Assembly: GCA_027943335.1 (NCBI GenBank)
Contig: BSBK01006435.1
Coordinates: forward strand, 198,501 to 262,500
Source of the DNA: Chamaecyparis obtusa
Taxonomy: Eukaryota > Streptophyta > Pinopsida > Cupressales > Cupressaceae
Reading direction: 5' to 3'
DNA length: 64,000 bases
Part shown: in pieces, positions 23,325-35,040 of the stretch
Layout: each line of letters starts with the position of its first letter
Position numbering within the stretch: position 1 is the first letter of the stretch
Notes under the pieces: generated by a model
Told to the model about the DNA's origin: nothing
Seen by the model: only the letters and a program-made list of their open reading frames with translations
Database searches by the model: none
Translations under genes and position numbers: made by a program

Positions 23325-24917
23325 TTAGTGCTTACTCACTAGTTTTAAGATATCTTGGAAAGAGTTTTCCAAGCTCTTCACTTCCTCGGCCCATGACTTG
23401 ATCAAAATCTCATCGACATGGATCAATCTATTCAGTGCATATGATGATATCTCTATGACCTTAAGCTTAGTAGGTATAGACATAGATATTGATCCTTCAA
23501 CCTTTTCCATATCTGATAGATGTGTCTGAAGCATTGAAAGCTTAGGGGTTATTAGGCTTTTCAATAATCCAAATCTATCTACAACACTCCCTTTCTCTAT
23601 TTCCAAAATAGTAATTTTATCCAACAGATTGGATGCTTGTTTATCAATTTCAATCATAGTTAGTGAAGATGTTTCACAACTGTCCATAAAATTGTCAAGT
23701 GTAGCCCTATCTATGGCTATAATTTCCTCAATATTCTTTACATTTCTGTGAGGACTTATGTAGTAACTGTAAATATTTCTCCCTTATGCTACACAACTCT
23801 TAGCCTTAAGAGTAGTAGCCTTGAGAATGTCTAAGTCCCATGAGATGGACTAACAAACTTATCTCAGTTTCTTCTCCAAGAATCTCTTCTCTGCCTTATC
23901 TTCTGCAGTCTTTAACAATCACTTAAAGTGATTATAAAAGCTATCCAGTGCCATGCCTAGGTTCTCTACTTCATTCATACATTGAAAATAAATCAGTGTA
24001 GGAAGTAGTTTATTTATTATCTCTATAGCCCTAGTCATTATTTTTTCTCTTTGATCCCCTTTCTGCACTGACCTCTCCTTAGCCTTAGCAAAGGACATGA
24101 AGGATAGCCTCATAAGCTCATCCTCATCCATGCTATCTACATAAAAACTTACTGGTTTGGCCATACTTTCTAATAATAAAGTAGAGGAGGTGTCAGGTTC
24201 TAGCTTTTGTTCCATTGTAACTTCAACTAGCTTTTCTACTTCAGTCTCTTCTACCTTCCTTTCTTCTTTCTAAATTTCCTTTTCATGTAACTTCTCTTCT
24301 TGTTTCTCCTTTGTTTACTCTTCCTCTATGTGTCCTTGTACTTCAACTTCCATCACACTATCTAAGTTATCTAAAAATGGATCATTCACATCATGTGAAG
24401 TGTCAAGGGTCACAGGCACACCAAAGACAAAAAAATTCTGGTTGCATACTAGCTTGCTCACTTACATCTTCTACCTTTGAAATTTCTCCTAATCCCAAAG
24501 ATGTAGGGTTTGTGACCTTACAAGGTGAGGTTTTCTTTGGCATATCACTCATAGGTATTTGATCTAGTGCCTTTTGAGTGTCCTCAATCACTTCATCATA
24601 CTTTCTATCCATGATGTTTACTAGTCTAGCCTTTTTCCTCAACAAGGGCTTCAACTCATTTGTTATCCTCTCCCTTTCTTGTATAGAGACAATAGGTAGC
24701 ATGTCTTCTATTGCTTTGTTCCTTATATTCTCATCTTCTGACTATGCCAACTACTTTCTGATCTCCAGTTTACTATACAATTCCTCTAGTTTCCTAATGA
24801 AACCTTATTCTCTTCTCAATTTGAATTTTAATACACCATTCTCAGCCTTCTCATTGTCTAGATCTTCAAGTGCTGCTTCAAATTTCTCTTGCAAGCTTTA
24901 TGAATCCATTCTAATCT
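23325..24917 (-). pseudogene. Coiled-coil-like protein of element B
   Basis: Begins near the ATG at about 24907, 50 bases after the PBS (MDS, stop, SLQEKFEAALEDLDNEKAEN). Main open blocks: 24403-24702 (ERITNELKPLLRKKARLVNI), 23919-24215 (MDEDELMRLSFMSFAKAKER) and 23325-23687 (MIEIDKQASNLLDKITILEI). Roughly 500 residues originally, rich in Lys, Glu and Leu with heptad-like spacing, no Cys/His knuckle and no catalytic motif. The stops I could check occupy positions expected to be Gln (TAA or TAG), and one frameshift lies near 24400. It is not a recognised Gag; it might act as a substitute capsid-like or RNA-binding protein, but that is a guess. Confidence 0.7.
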
Positions 24918-24953
24918 CCCATTAGTTGTTAGGCTTTCTCTCCAATGGCCAAT

Positions 24954-24966
24954 GGCTCTAATACCA
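24954..24966 (-). other. Primer binding site of element B
   Basis: TGGTATTAGAGCC on the minus strand, a one-base variant of the tRNA-iMet PBS (C to T), two bases from LTR end CCTAACA. Confidence 0.85.
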
Positions 24967-24968
24967 AT

Positions 24969-26012
24969 TGTTAGGATTAGGTAATACTGAGAGGTTGGGT
25001 GAATCATTATTATTATACTTTAATTTAAATTTCAACTAATTATAAATAAACCATAATAATGATAAAATGAAAAGAATATATAAGAACAACACATAAATCA
25101 TGACACCATGATTTGTTTTTGAGGAAACCCCGGCTAAGGGAAAACCCTGGTGGGGATGATACCCACAACTATCTACTAAAAATTTATATCCCTGTTAGGA
25201 GATCTAGCCGTATTAGGAGTTGATTGTTACATAGTACATTTCCTTGTTAGAGGAATACAAAACCTTGTTAGGGGATAAAAAAACACCTAGTTAAAGGTGG
25301 TGAGCATACAACTCTTACAATCAAAACTATCTCAAGAGAGTTCTAAAAAATGAACAATACAAGCACTTTCTTTTCTTAGATAGTTCTAGTTGTAGCTCTA
25401 TCAAACACTGATATCGCATCTTCTCTCTGATATTAGATTCACATCCATCACATCATCATCACAATCATACACATCACTTTCACAAAACACTCTATACTTA
25501 TACAAAGTCTTCTATCCAGTAGGCTTCACAAATACCATACAAAAGATAATAATAAATTATGTAAATGATAAACATAGAGTCAAAGATCTTATATTACCAA
25601 AGAGTTGGCAATATAATGTATCCATCTTACTTATCACATTACCATATCCACTATTCATCTCTCAATCAGCACAACTATTCATGTGCCCTATTGCACTAAT
25701 TCTTTGCCTTCACATACCTTCAGATCACTGTATCTTATTGATCTAATCATCAAAACACATATGAACTTAACTGAAACATATACATATCCCAAAATAACTT
25801 CTACTAACTCCGCAAGCCATAATACATCATATACTATCATCGCTAACCAAAACTATTCCACAGTACACTGTTGTCCTGATTCTGTACTTAGTCATTTTCA
25901 TGACTGTGACTCCAGTACAAAAACTCTCTGCATGTGATCATTCCAGCATAATTTTTTCCATGAATAACAACCCTCATGTGATCCCTAGTGTCCCAAAGAC
26001 CACTTTCCAACA
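24969..26012 (-). repeat. 5' LTR of element B
   Basis: Plus-strand ends TGTTAGG and TTTCCAACA. The hairpin position (24981-25013) is GTAATACTGA/TCATTATTAT, 8 of 10 pairs, and differs from the other LTR by a paired change in the stem. Confidence 0.9.
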
Positions 26013-26017
26013 TAGAC

Positions 26018-29000
26018 AATTAAAAATGGTCCACACCTATGTGCCACCCTTTTTTATAAAAAAAATTATGTCTAATTTTCATCCCTAATTCACATCATAA
26101 TTCTATTTTTTTTACCTAATCAATCATTTTCAAAACTATTTCAAAAGCATCTAAATTGATTCAAACCATTATCAAAATCACCAAAATAAATCCTTTATTG
26201 CATCAATTCCATCAAATATAATTAATTTTACCTCTTTAGGGGTAAACAACCATTAATTTATCCCTAGTTCATAGCTTTGATAAATAAATTTACATTTATT
26301 TGTCCCTTTCTTAAGTCTTCACAATTTATTAATTTCACATTAATTAAATAGCTAATATCATTGATTTATGGGATTTTTATAATTTATAAATTCCCTTTTA
26401 CTAATTTCTAAGGATAAATGAATTTGAATCTAAAATATTCCCCCACTTTTCAAATTACCCTAATTTTGCTTCCATTCCCTATACTTTAGCTTCTTAATTG
26501 CTTACACCATCGCTATCCCTTTTCCCACTAATTTAGCCTATCCCTTCCCTTCCAAATTCCCTTCATTTATGCATTCCAAAATTAAATGCTTCCTATTTTC
26601 ATAATGTGTAATAATATATTATTTTTTGAATTGAAAGTAATAAATTATGATATCTTCCTTATTGTGCTTCAATTTTCCAATTTGGTGATTTTGGATTCAA
26701 AATCTTCAAATTGACTTATTTTCTCTCATTTTCAACTAATTATCGTCTTTCAAATCTTCCTTTTGTTATATCAAATTTTATTTCATTGAGTGCATGAAGT
26801 ACTCATGGGAGCTATATATCAATCATTGGAGAAGCACAAAAGGACATTGAAGTCTGGTTGAGGGAGTTTTGATTGTATATTTTATATAATTTTAATACTC
26901 TTTCTCAATTGATTTGATGTTTAGGATATGTGTATTTTTCTATGGATCTAGGGTTTTATGGTTTCCTTAAAATTCATATTTCCCCATTTTCCTCTCCTAC
27001 ATTTGGCAAACCCGATGTGAACATTCTTATCTAACCTATTTTAGTGATTTTCTTGTGTTTATGAAATTAAGGAGCATATTTGTGCAACTAATCCTTTGTT
27101 TGACATAGTCGGACTTATGCAGGACTATTTAGATGGGCTCACAAATGTGCCCTAGGATGCACTTGGACTACCAAGTGTGGACCTTGTTGTAGTTGGTCAT
27201 CAAACTATTTAGTTGGGAATAAGGATTAACCTTTAGGGTTTAGACATTATTTTTCTTCCTGTATTTAATCTAGATGTAATTGAAGTGTCAAAATTGATTA
27301 AAATGCACCCTAACATGGAAAATGAACATAAAATTAACACTCAAATTTTCTTTGTGACCTTAAAAAATCTTCCATACTATATTTCAACTTCTAAAATCAA
27401 CATTCGCCTATTTTAAAGTTAAACACATATCTAGTTAGTTAGGTGTTTCCAAATCAACTCAAATCTACATCAAGTCTAATTAGGGGTTCAAATTAAATTA
27501 AAATATTTCAAATCAACTTGATTAAATGTCTTAATAATCCCTAATGTCTTCAATCAACATGAATATGGAGTCAATTATGTCAAATATAGGTTTTTATAGA
27601 AGTCCATGACTCTTTTTGCTCACAGTCATAGGTCCTACACAATTGCACCTCTATCTTGTGCACTTGCGACTCCCAAGTACATTCAAAAATTTAGTTGGGA
27701 TACCAAATCTATCCAGGGCCACAATTGGTCACTTATGTGATGTAGTTGGTTAGATAGTGATGTAGTTGGTCATTTTTTCTTGTCCTTTGATTAAAATATT
27801 ATGTTGTCCATTGTATCTCTATTTCTACTGATAGAATTGATATTTTGGGTCACTAATTAGTCTCCGTAGCACCTTGGAAAATATGTGATGAAGATTAAAT
27901 ACAAAATCCACTAACATATTTCATGCAGGGCATTTGAAAAAGACCTTTTTACATTTTTCAAACTCTTTGTGCTTTTTCAATGGTTAGAAAAAACTTCATT
28001 TGGTGCATAAAATGAACAACATCCTTTGTTTGAATTTTGTTTAGATTGTTAATCCAAAAAAGAAATAATGAATGTATCCTCTCCCATCACCTTTATGGAT
28101 CTTGGGTGTAAGAGAAATTCAATCTAATTTTTTTAGAGGGTTCTCCTCTCAATCACTTTAGCAGAGATAGAGAGGGAACAATCCAAGTAATAATAGGCTA
28201 AATCCAATTCTCCATCCAAACTACTATATAAATATGTGATTGTGACCAAATGTCCAATGAACAAATTGGTTGGATGATATATCTGGGTATGTGCACAAAG
28301 ATGGGGGACCAAAAAGGGGTATAAGATGCCACTTTTTTTTCATGAAATCAGAAAACTCTAAACTTCAACAAGAAATTAAAGATAGTTAGACTCAAAATTT
28401 TAAGATGCGACAAGAACAAGAGTTGTAATACTCTGAATCTAGTTCCTAAACTACTAATTTATTTTGAAAATGGTGTGGATTAAGGCCCTCAAAAAGGGGG
28501 AGCACAAAAATTGGTCCTATTTTTTGTGAAAAAACATAACATAGCATATGGTGTGCTCCCCCTAAAATGTTAACTTTTTGTTTGAATTTTTTTAATCCCT
28601 CCAGTGAGAAGTTAGCTAACACCATGTAGTTTATCCTAGATTTTTTCGCTAATTTTTTTATGAATGTATAATTTTTGATGAATTTACGAAGTGCACACAT
28701 CTTGAAAACATGAAGTTTCTATGTGCTCCCCATAGAAATCATTTAAAACTAATTGAAAATCAAATTTTCTTTTTTTTAAAGTGTGTATAATGGAGTCTAG
28801 TTTCTAAAAATGTAACTTGTTGCAAAATTTGATGAACAAGCCAAAATCTATGCTCAAAATACTACATGTTGGTTTTTAGAAAAAAAGGACATACACACAA
28901 AAGAAATTAGAGATGAAAAACTTACCATAATCAGAATTTAAAATAAATTATATGCTTACATAGCTAAGAGAGAGATCTGCAATATCACGTTGTCTGATTT

Positions 29001-29160
29001 TTACGTTATTGAACCATAAGTAAACCTAACAAAGAGCACACAAAAAAAATTGTCATTTTTCTGTATGTCTACTAGAAAACACGTCTCAGGCCTATTTTAA
29101 TCCTTCAAGCCTTTGGTTTGTATCTCCAAGGAAAATCCAAGCCTTAGGACTGGTAAATTC
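26018..29160. other. Unassigned AT-rich interval
   Basis: No convincing gene. Homopolymer-rich intergenic-like sequence. The phrase 'agttggtca' recurs at 27192, 27744 and 27764 with 'ttagttggg' nearby (27210, 27692), which may be an old internal repeat. A minus-strand open stretch at 28446-28700 (84 codons) has no recognisable similarity. Confidence 0.5.
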
Positions 29161-29164
29161 CAAT

Positions 29165-29320
29165 GCCTTACGAAGCGTGTGCACCCTATAGGGTGTGTGC
29201 ACTATGGAAATCTATGACTTCCATAGGGTGAGCGCGGCTATAGGGTGTGTGCCCTACAGCGCGTGTGCCCTATTTAAGTCATAGATTTACATTGTGAGGA
29301 GAAATAGTCAGAGTGAAGGA

Positions 29321-29392
<72 letters not shown>

Positions 29393-29515
29393 TTTTCTTG
29401 TTTTGCATAGGGCACACGTCCTATGCAAGAGTATGCATAACACTTTTTATTTTTGCATAGGGTGCACATGCTATAGCGCGCTCGCGCTATGGAAGACTAA
29501 AATAAAAAGTCTTCT
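29165..29515. repeat. GC-rich palindromic word cluster around a CT tract
   Basis: Words of the type CATAGGGTGTGTGC and AGCGCGTGTGCCCTAT recur about nine times in both orientations on both sides of the CT microsatellite. Perfect inverted repeats include CACCCTATAGGGTG (29187-29200), GCATAGG...CCTATGC (29405-29426) and ATAGCG...CGCTAT (29473-29490). The local GC content stands out from the AT-rich surroundings. Confidence 0.7.
29324..29389 (+). repeat. CT microsatellite
   Basis: About 33 CT repeats inside the palindromic word cluster, after 'gaaggaagat'. Confidence 0.97.
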
Positions 29516-29933
29516 TTTCCAAGGATCTCATTAAAGAGGCCCACTTTTTTAGCATGTTGTATGAGTTCTATGTGTTATCCGACAAATATTTGCTTTTAAT
29601 GGTGTTGATAATGACAAAGAAGCATATTCTATCAATTTGCACCATCTTTTTGTTTAAAAATCAACATCGAATTGTGAAAGTCAATCATTATCACTGAAAT
29701 ATATTGATTGAGGTAAGTTTTTTATTGTTTCCATGTCAAATGTGAATAAAGAGTGTTTTGGTTTATAATTGGTATGATATAGACTTGTTCAATACATAAT
29801 TTGATATAAATGTAATAAATTTATATTATAATTTATCATATTGTAAGAGGTTTATATTACAATTTGACTTATTGTTTTACATTTATATTATATTTTTAAA
29901 ATTGCAATCAATTCATATGTAGAAATCATCATC

Positions 29934-30600
29934 ATGCCAAGGAAATGAGAAAAGACTTTAACACCGAAAGAGCATGAAAGAGATAAAGAGAAGAAAAGGG
30001 AAAGAATGAGACAACTTCGTGAACCAAAAAAAATTGGATACCATAAAAGAAGATTTTTCTTTGGATGAGGAACATGAAACATCAATACAAAGTAAGAGAT
30101 AATTGGAATTGGAAAGAAAAAGATAATGAATGAGGAACTTGGGTGCAACAAGGAAATTGAATTATGAAGATGCAGGCACATCATCTATGAGTTCCCAAGT
30201 TGAAGAGACATCATCATCCAATGTTGGAGGCACACCATTGTATCATGTTGAAGGCACAGCATTGTCTACTTCTGAAGGTGTGGCACACCCTTGTATAATG
30301 TTGAAGGTACACCATTGTCTACATCCCAAGGTGTACGCATCCCTTTGTATCATGTTGAAGGCACACCATTGTCTACATCCCAAGGTGTAGGCACAACATT
30401 GTCTCATGTTGAAGGTACTCAAGATGGTACACAATTCACACAATGTTTTTGATGCTCCTAGAATTATTTATAGAAAGCCAAAATATTTGATTGATATTGA
30501 TACTAACATTTTGCAAGCAATGCTTGACAAGATTCCCAAGCGTACTTGTCAAAGAAATGATAATCATATTTGGAGATCATTTTTTGACTTGGGCTAAGAA
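29934..30600 (+). pseudogene. Relic ORF with 18-residue tandem repeats
   Basis: Plus-strand reading starting near 29934 with a very basic segment (KEHERDKEKKRERMRQLREP) interrupted by stops, then VEETSSSNVGGTPLYHVEGT, then repeats of a 54-bp unit encoding GVxxPLYHVEGTPLSTSQ in one frame, with a shift between the second and third units, and a tail containing PRIIYRKPKYLIDIDTNIL and NDNHIWRSFFDLG (30406-30597). I do not recognise the protein. The basic start followed by a Thr/Gly/Val repeat suggests a DNA-binding or transposon-derived protein, without proof. Confidence 0.4.
30226..30420 (+). repeat. 54-bp tandem repeat
   Basis: TGTTGAAGG(C/T)AC phrases at 30246, 30299, 30353 and 30407 give a period of 53-54 bp (18 codons), with 'tctacatcccaaggtgtacgc' and variants between them. 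Confidence 0.85.
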
Positions 30601-31484
30601 TGATGGATGAGTGAAGTGAAAAATATATTGTAAAGAATCTAATGACTTCATATGAAAGTGTGGGTTCTACATCACGCACAAAAGATAGTAATGTCATACA
30701 ACATGTACTTACATTAATGATAGTCACCATTGTTCTTTCTCTTGGTAATTTGAGTTTATCTACAAATGTGTTCGGTGTTGTCTGTAGAACAAATTTTCAC
30801 ATAAAATAAGCAACATTACCTTAAGAACCATCTAAAAAATGTTATTAAAAAACATGTAACAAAACATAGAAACCCAAAATATCCTTTAGACAATAATAGA
30901 TTGGCTTCTTGAACCCCTATCAAATAGACTTGCAGAGTATAGGAGACTATAATATATTAGAGATAATTTTCACTTCATTTTCAACATCTTCTGTTGATTT
31001 TCTTTTCAACTCAATAGATAATTTTTTGTCCCTCAAGTGATCAGAACTCGTTAGAATAGGACTTGTGGAAGGCTTAGGGCATTTCCTCTATGACTCAAAA
31101 TCACTCTAGATCTTCTCAAAATGAAAAAAATATATATATTTTTCACAGCCATTCTTCCCATATATTTGAACTCTGAAATACATCCCACAGATGTATTTAA
31201 ATACTAAAATATCCCCAAACTCTATCACATGTTGATATATAAAAATTTCCCAGCCCATGCCAAAAAACTCAATTCTAGTGCTTGTACTACATGACTGGTG
31301 CCAAATAAGGGCTCTCCCAATCATTGACTGTGACCCCAAATCCAGTCACTCTCAAGAACACTAGTAATTTCCTTAGGAAAGATAAATAACAACCAAGGAA
31401 AATTCTTTACATCATAGACTAATCCAAATCACATTTTATGCAAATATTTCAATTCACTAGTCTTAGACTGCACTTTGAGCCGAA
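30601..31484. other. Unassigned interval before the 357-bp array
   Basis: AT-rich, no coherent ORF. A minus-strand open stretch at 31106-31339 shows no family motif. Confidence 0.5.
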
Positions 31485-33972
31485 GTGTCCCTCAAGGTCC
31501 CTTGATCATGAAATCGACAATCTTTACAGGGTCATATCTCAGAGCTCATGTGAGGTAGCATTGATCTATTGAGTTCTACAAGACCATGTTGCCAAGGCCA
31601 ACAATCACCTATCTTGGTTTTCAGAGATTCAAGTTCATTTAAATTTGACAACACATTCTTGGTTGATGTCAGAACTCAAAGTGTTCCTTAGTTCAAATGT
31701 CCAATGTTGTGTATCTTTCCAACCATTGGTCATAGCATCCAACCATCTATTCCAATAGCTCCGAATGGCTAGGTAAATGCTAGGGGAAACCTCATTCACC
31801 ACACATAGTTGTTTGAATGCCACTGATGACTCTGGGCTAAAGTGACCCTCAAGGTCACTTCAGCATGAAATTGATGATCTTTATGGGGTCATATCTCAGA
31901 GCTCATGCGAGGTAGCATCGATCCGCAAGTGCTACGGGACCGTGTTGCCGGGGAATAGAATAGCATGTGCCATTTTTTAGAGATTCAATTTTTTTAAAAT
32001 TTGGCAACACATTCTCAATCGATGTCAGAACTCAAAGTGTTCCTTAGTTCAAATGGCTAGCATTGTGTATCTTTCCAATCATCAGTCATAGCATCAAACC
32101 GTTTGTTCCAACAGCTTAGAATGGCTAGGTAAACACTAAGGGAAACCTCATTTTTTACACATAGTCATTCGAACCCCACCGATGACTTTGGGTCGAAGTG
32201 TCCCTCAAGTTCCCTTCAACAAGAAATCAGTGATCTTTATGGGGTCATATCTCAGAGCTCATATGAGGTAGCATCGACTAGTCAAGTGCTACGGGACCGT
32301 GTTTTTGGGTCCTACAATAATCTATCCCAATTTTTAGAGATTCAATTTCATTTAAATTTGGCAACACATTCTTAGTTGATGTCAAAACTCAAAGTGTTCC
32401 TCATTTCAAATGACCAATGTTGTGTATCTTTCTAACTATTGGTCGTAGCATCGAACCATCTATTCCAACAACTCCAAATGGCCAAGTAAATGCTAGTGGC
32501 AACCTCGGTCACCACACATAGTCATTCAAACACCACTGATGACTCCAGGCCGAAGTGTCCCTCAAGTTCCCTTCAACATGAAATCAGCAATCTTTATGGG
32601 GTCATATCTTGGAGTGCGTGCAAGGTAGCATTAATCTATCAGGTGCTACGGGATCATATTTTTGGGGCCTACAATAAATTGTCTCAATTTTTAGATATGC
32701 AATTTCATTTAAATTTGGCAACACATTCTCAGTCAATCTTAGAACTCAAAGTGTTCTTCAATTCAAATGATCAACATTGTGTATCTTTCCAACCATTGGT
32801 CGTAGCATCAAACCATCTATTCCAACAACTCTGAATGGCTAGGTAAACACTAGTGGCAACCTCATTTACCACACACAGTCATTCGAATGCTACCAATGAC
32901 TCTGGGCCAAAGTGTCCCTCAAGGTCCCTTCAGCATGAAATTGATGATCTTTACAGGGTCATATCTTGGAGCTCATACGAGGTAGCATTGATCCATCATG
33001 TACTACGGGACCGTGTTACCGAGCCCTACAATAACTTGTCTCAGTTTTCAAAGATTCAATTTCATGTAAATTTGGCAACACATTCTCAATCAATGTAAGA
33101 ACTCAAAGTGTTCCTTAGTTCAAATGGCCAATGTTGCATCTGTTTCCAACAGTCAGTCATAGCATTGAAGTGTCTATTCCAACAACTCCAAATGGCTAGG
33201 TAAACATTAGTAGCATCCTCATTTGCCACACATTCAAATGCCACTGATGAATCTGGGTTGAAGTGTCCCTCAAGGTCCCTTTAGCATGAAATTAGTGATC
33301 TTTACGGGGTCATATCTCAGAGCTCATGCAAGGTATCATCAATTCATTAGGTTCTATGAGACCGTGTTGCCAGGACCTATAATAACCTGTCTTGATTTTT
33401 AAAGATTCAAGTTCATTTAAATTTGGCAACACATTCTCAGTCGATGTCTAAACTCATAGTGTTCCTTAGTTCAAATGGCCAACATTGTGTGCCTTTCCAA
33501 CCATCGGTCGTAGCATCAAACCATCTACTCCAATAGATCTGAATGGTCAGGTAAATGCTAGGGGAAACCTTATTTTCCACACATAGTCATTCGAACACCA
33601 CCGATGACTCTAGGCTGAAGTGTCCCTCAAGGTCCCTTCAGCATGAAATCAACAATCTTTACGAGGTCATATCTTGAATCTTGTGCAAGGTAGCATCAAG
33701 CTATTAGGTGCTATGAGACCATGTTGCCAAGGCCTACAATAGCCTATCTCATTTTTTAGAGATTTAAGTTTGTTTAAATTTGGCAACACATTCTCGATCG
33801 ATGTCAAAACTCACAGTGTTTCTCAGTTCAAATGGCCAACATTGTGTATCTTTCAAACCGTCGGTCGTAGCATCGAACCGTCTATTCCTAAAGCTTTGAA
33901 TGGTCAGGTAAATGCTACTGACAACATTTTTTGGCACACACAGTCATTTGAACACTACTAACCACTCCAGGG
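31485..33972. repeat. Tandem array of seven 357-bp units
   Basis: The phrase GTGTCCCTCAAGGTCCCTT and variants recurs at 31485, 31842, 32199, 32555, 32912, 33263 and 33620, giving spacings of 357, 357, 356, 357, 351 and 357. Each unit continues with 'gatctttacggggtcatatc', 'tgctacgggaccgtg', 'ttaaatttggcaacacattc', 'actcaaagtgttcc' and 'ccaaccatcggtcgtagcat'. Units are diverged, mainly by transitions at CG dinucleotides. 357 is 119 codons, so open stretches repeat in the same frame across units (for example 32490-32834 and 32853-33098), and one also appears on the opposite strand. No known domain. The length is about two nucleosome repeats, as in some satellites. Seven units make this a short array or part of a larger element, not a proven centromeric satellite. 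Confidence 0.95.
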
Positions 33973-34422
33973 TGAGTAGTAGGATGAGTGCAAATATGTA
34001 TTTAGATGCAAAAGGGCTTGTGGTCCATTTTGAAATTTGATCATGTATTTGGCTCATGGAATTTTATTTGGATCATGTATTGATCATATTGTAACCCAAT
34101 CTTAAATGTAAGCTTTAATGTCACTGAGAATCCTAAAAGGTACGTAGGGGTCACTATGAATGGTTATGTATTGATCCTAGGTTATGTGTTGATGGAAATA
34201 ACCTATAAGGGTCTATAAATATGTACTAAGGCCATTAGAGCCTTTACATAGTGTTAAAAGCACTAAATGTGAACAATCTTGTAAATTACCTATATTGGCA
34301 ATATAAGCCAAATAGGGCTTAATTAGAGTTAGTAGGGATTAGTAGGAAGTCTAAGTTATTTTGGTTTGTAAAGGTTGTCTCTAAACCTTTTATAATTAGT
34401 TAGAGTGGGAAAAGTGTGTTGG
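33973..34422. other. Unassigned interval between array and hairpin
   Basis: No gene. Contains a local duplication built on 'ttggatcatgtat/gatcatgtattgg' (34045-34085). Confidence 0.45.
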
Positions 34423-34469
34423 GTTGTCAAGTTGACAACTTTTGTTGTCAACTTGACAACTAATTCTAG
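34423..34469 (+). mobile_element. Candidate Helitron 3' terminus (hairpin plus CTAG)
   Basis: GTTGTCAAGTTGACAAC (34423-34439) and its perfect reverse complement (34444-34460) form a 17-bp stem with a TTTT loop. Five bases later comes CTAG (34466-34469) followed by T. Plant Helitrons end in a hairpin placed shortly before CTRR and insert before a host T, so the arrangement fits. The stem is longer and less GC-rich than usual, and no 5' TC terminus or Rep/helicase gene was found, so this is a candidate only. If correct, the element extends to the left and may include the 357-bp array. Confidence 0.4.
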
Positions 34470-34689
34470 TGTTTGTCATTAACAATCAGTCAACATCAAT
34501 GAACTATTATACTTGATCTGAATGTGATCCTTATTTATTTTGATGTAGGAACATTTATTTGCATTTTTTTTGACTTGGCTATAATATCTTTTCATTAGCT
34601 TCATCACTGACAACACCAAGTATTTAACTAGTGTATTGACAGTGACTAGTACAGGGGTATAGTCAACAACTAAGGGACCTCGAAATACT

Positions 34690-35040
34690 ATAACCATAGG
34701 ACCCTGAAACATCAAGGAAAAATAAATCAACCACCTTCAAATGAGCCAAGGCAATAATACTGAACATCTTGATGGTGTTCCTATCCTCCAAGGGGTGGTC
34801 CAAAATACCAGGGGTATGAATAACCTGATACTTCAAGTACTTATAATCTGTATGCCGGACAAACAGAGACTTAGTAGTAAAAGCATAAGGTTGCACATCC
34901 ACATCTGCCCTAGTAATCTTATTAATAAAAGAACTCTTGCCAACATTAGGGTACCTGCAGATTGAAATAGGCCTTGTATTGGGGTCAATAGATGATAACC
35001 TTGCCATATGTTGCCTCACCTGTTCGAGGTCATGTCTTTA
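34690..35040 (-). pseudogene. NOG1: NOG1 nucleolar GTPase fragment
   Basis: About 117 codons on the minus strand from [11 protein letters not shown] to [10 protein letters not shown] match the start of the GTPase domain of NOG1, the conserved nucleolar GTPase of 60S ribosome assembly. G1 reads [20 protein letters not shown], where the family has G in place of the first R. The NOG1-specific [14 protein letters not shown] follows. G3 reads HTPG instead of DTPG, losing the Mg-coordinating Asp. Similarity stops after GYS, and the NKxD motif and the rest of the protein are absent. No introns or flanking exons were recognised. This is a pseudogene fragment, possibly retroposed or captured; a functional gene must be elsewhere. 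Confidence 0.88.

Larger units (their letters stand above)
22015..26012 (-). mobile_element. Element B: non-autonomous LTR element with coiled-coil ORF
   Basis: A complete 4.0-kb element on the minus strand. LTRs at 22015-23057 and 24969-26012 (1043 and 1044 bp); exact 5-bp duplication TAGAC at 22010-22014 and 26013-26017. PBS on the minus strand at 24954-24966; polypurine tract GGAAAAGGTAGAGAT just inside the 3' LTR (23058-23075). The 1.9-kb internal region encodes no gag knuckle, protease, RT or integrase, only a Lys/Glu-rich coiled-coil-like protein. Confidence 0.92.

Noticed and set aside
30226..30420. Link between the VGGTPLYHVEGT repeats here and the VGASTLTPHTEG exons at the right edge
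   Set aside because: The shared Val-Gly-Thr-Glu-Gly pattern is too short and low in complexity to claim homology; the loci have different structure.
32490..33098. Protein-coding gene in the 357-bp array
   Set aside because: Open stretches occur on both strands, recur only because the period is a multiple of three, and are broken in other units. Kept as a finding about the period, not as a gene.
31485..33972. CRISPR-like array
   Set aside because: Head-to-tail 357-bp units with no short repeat/unique spacer pattern, in a plant genome.
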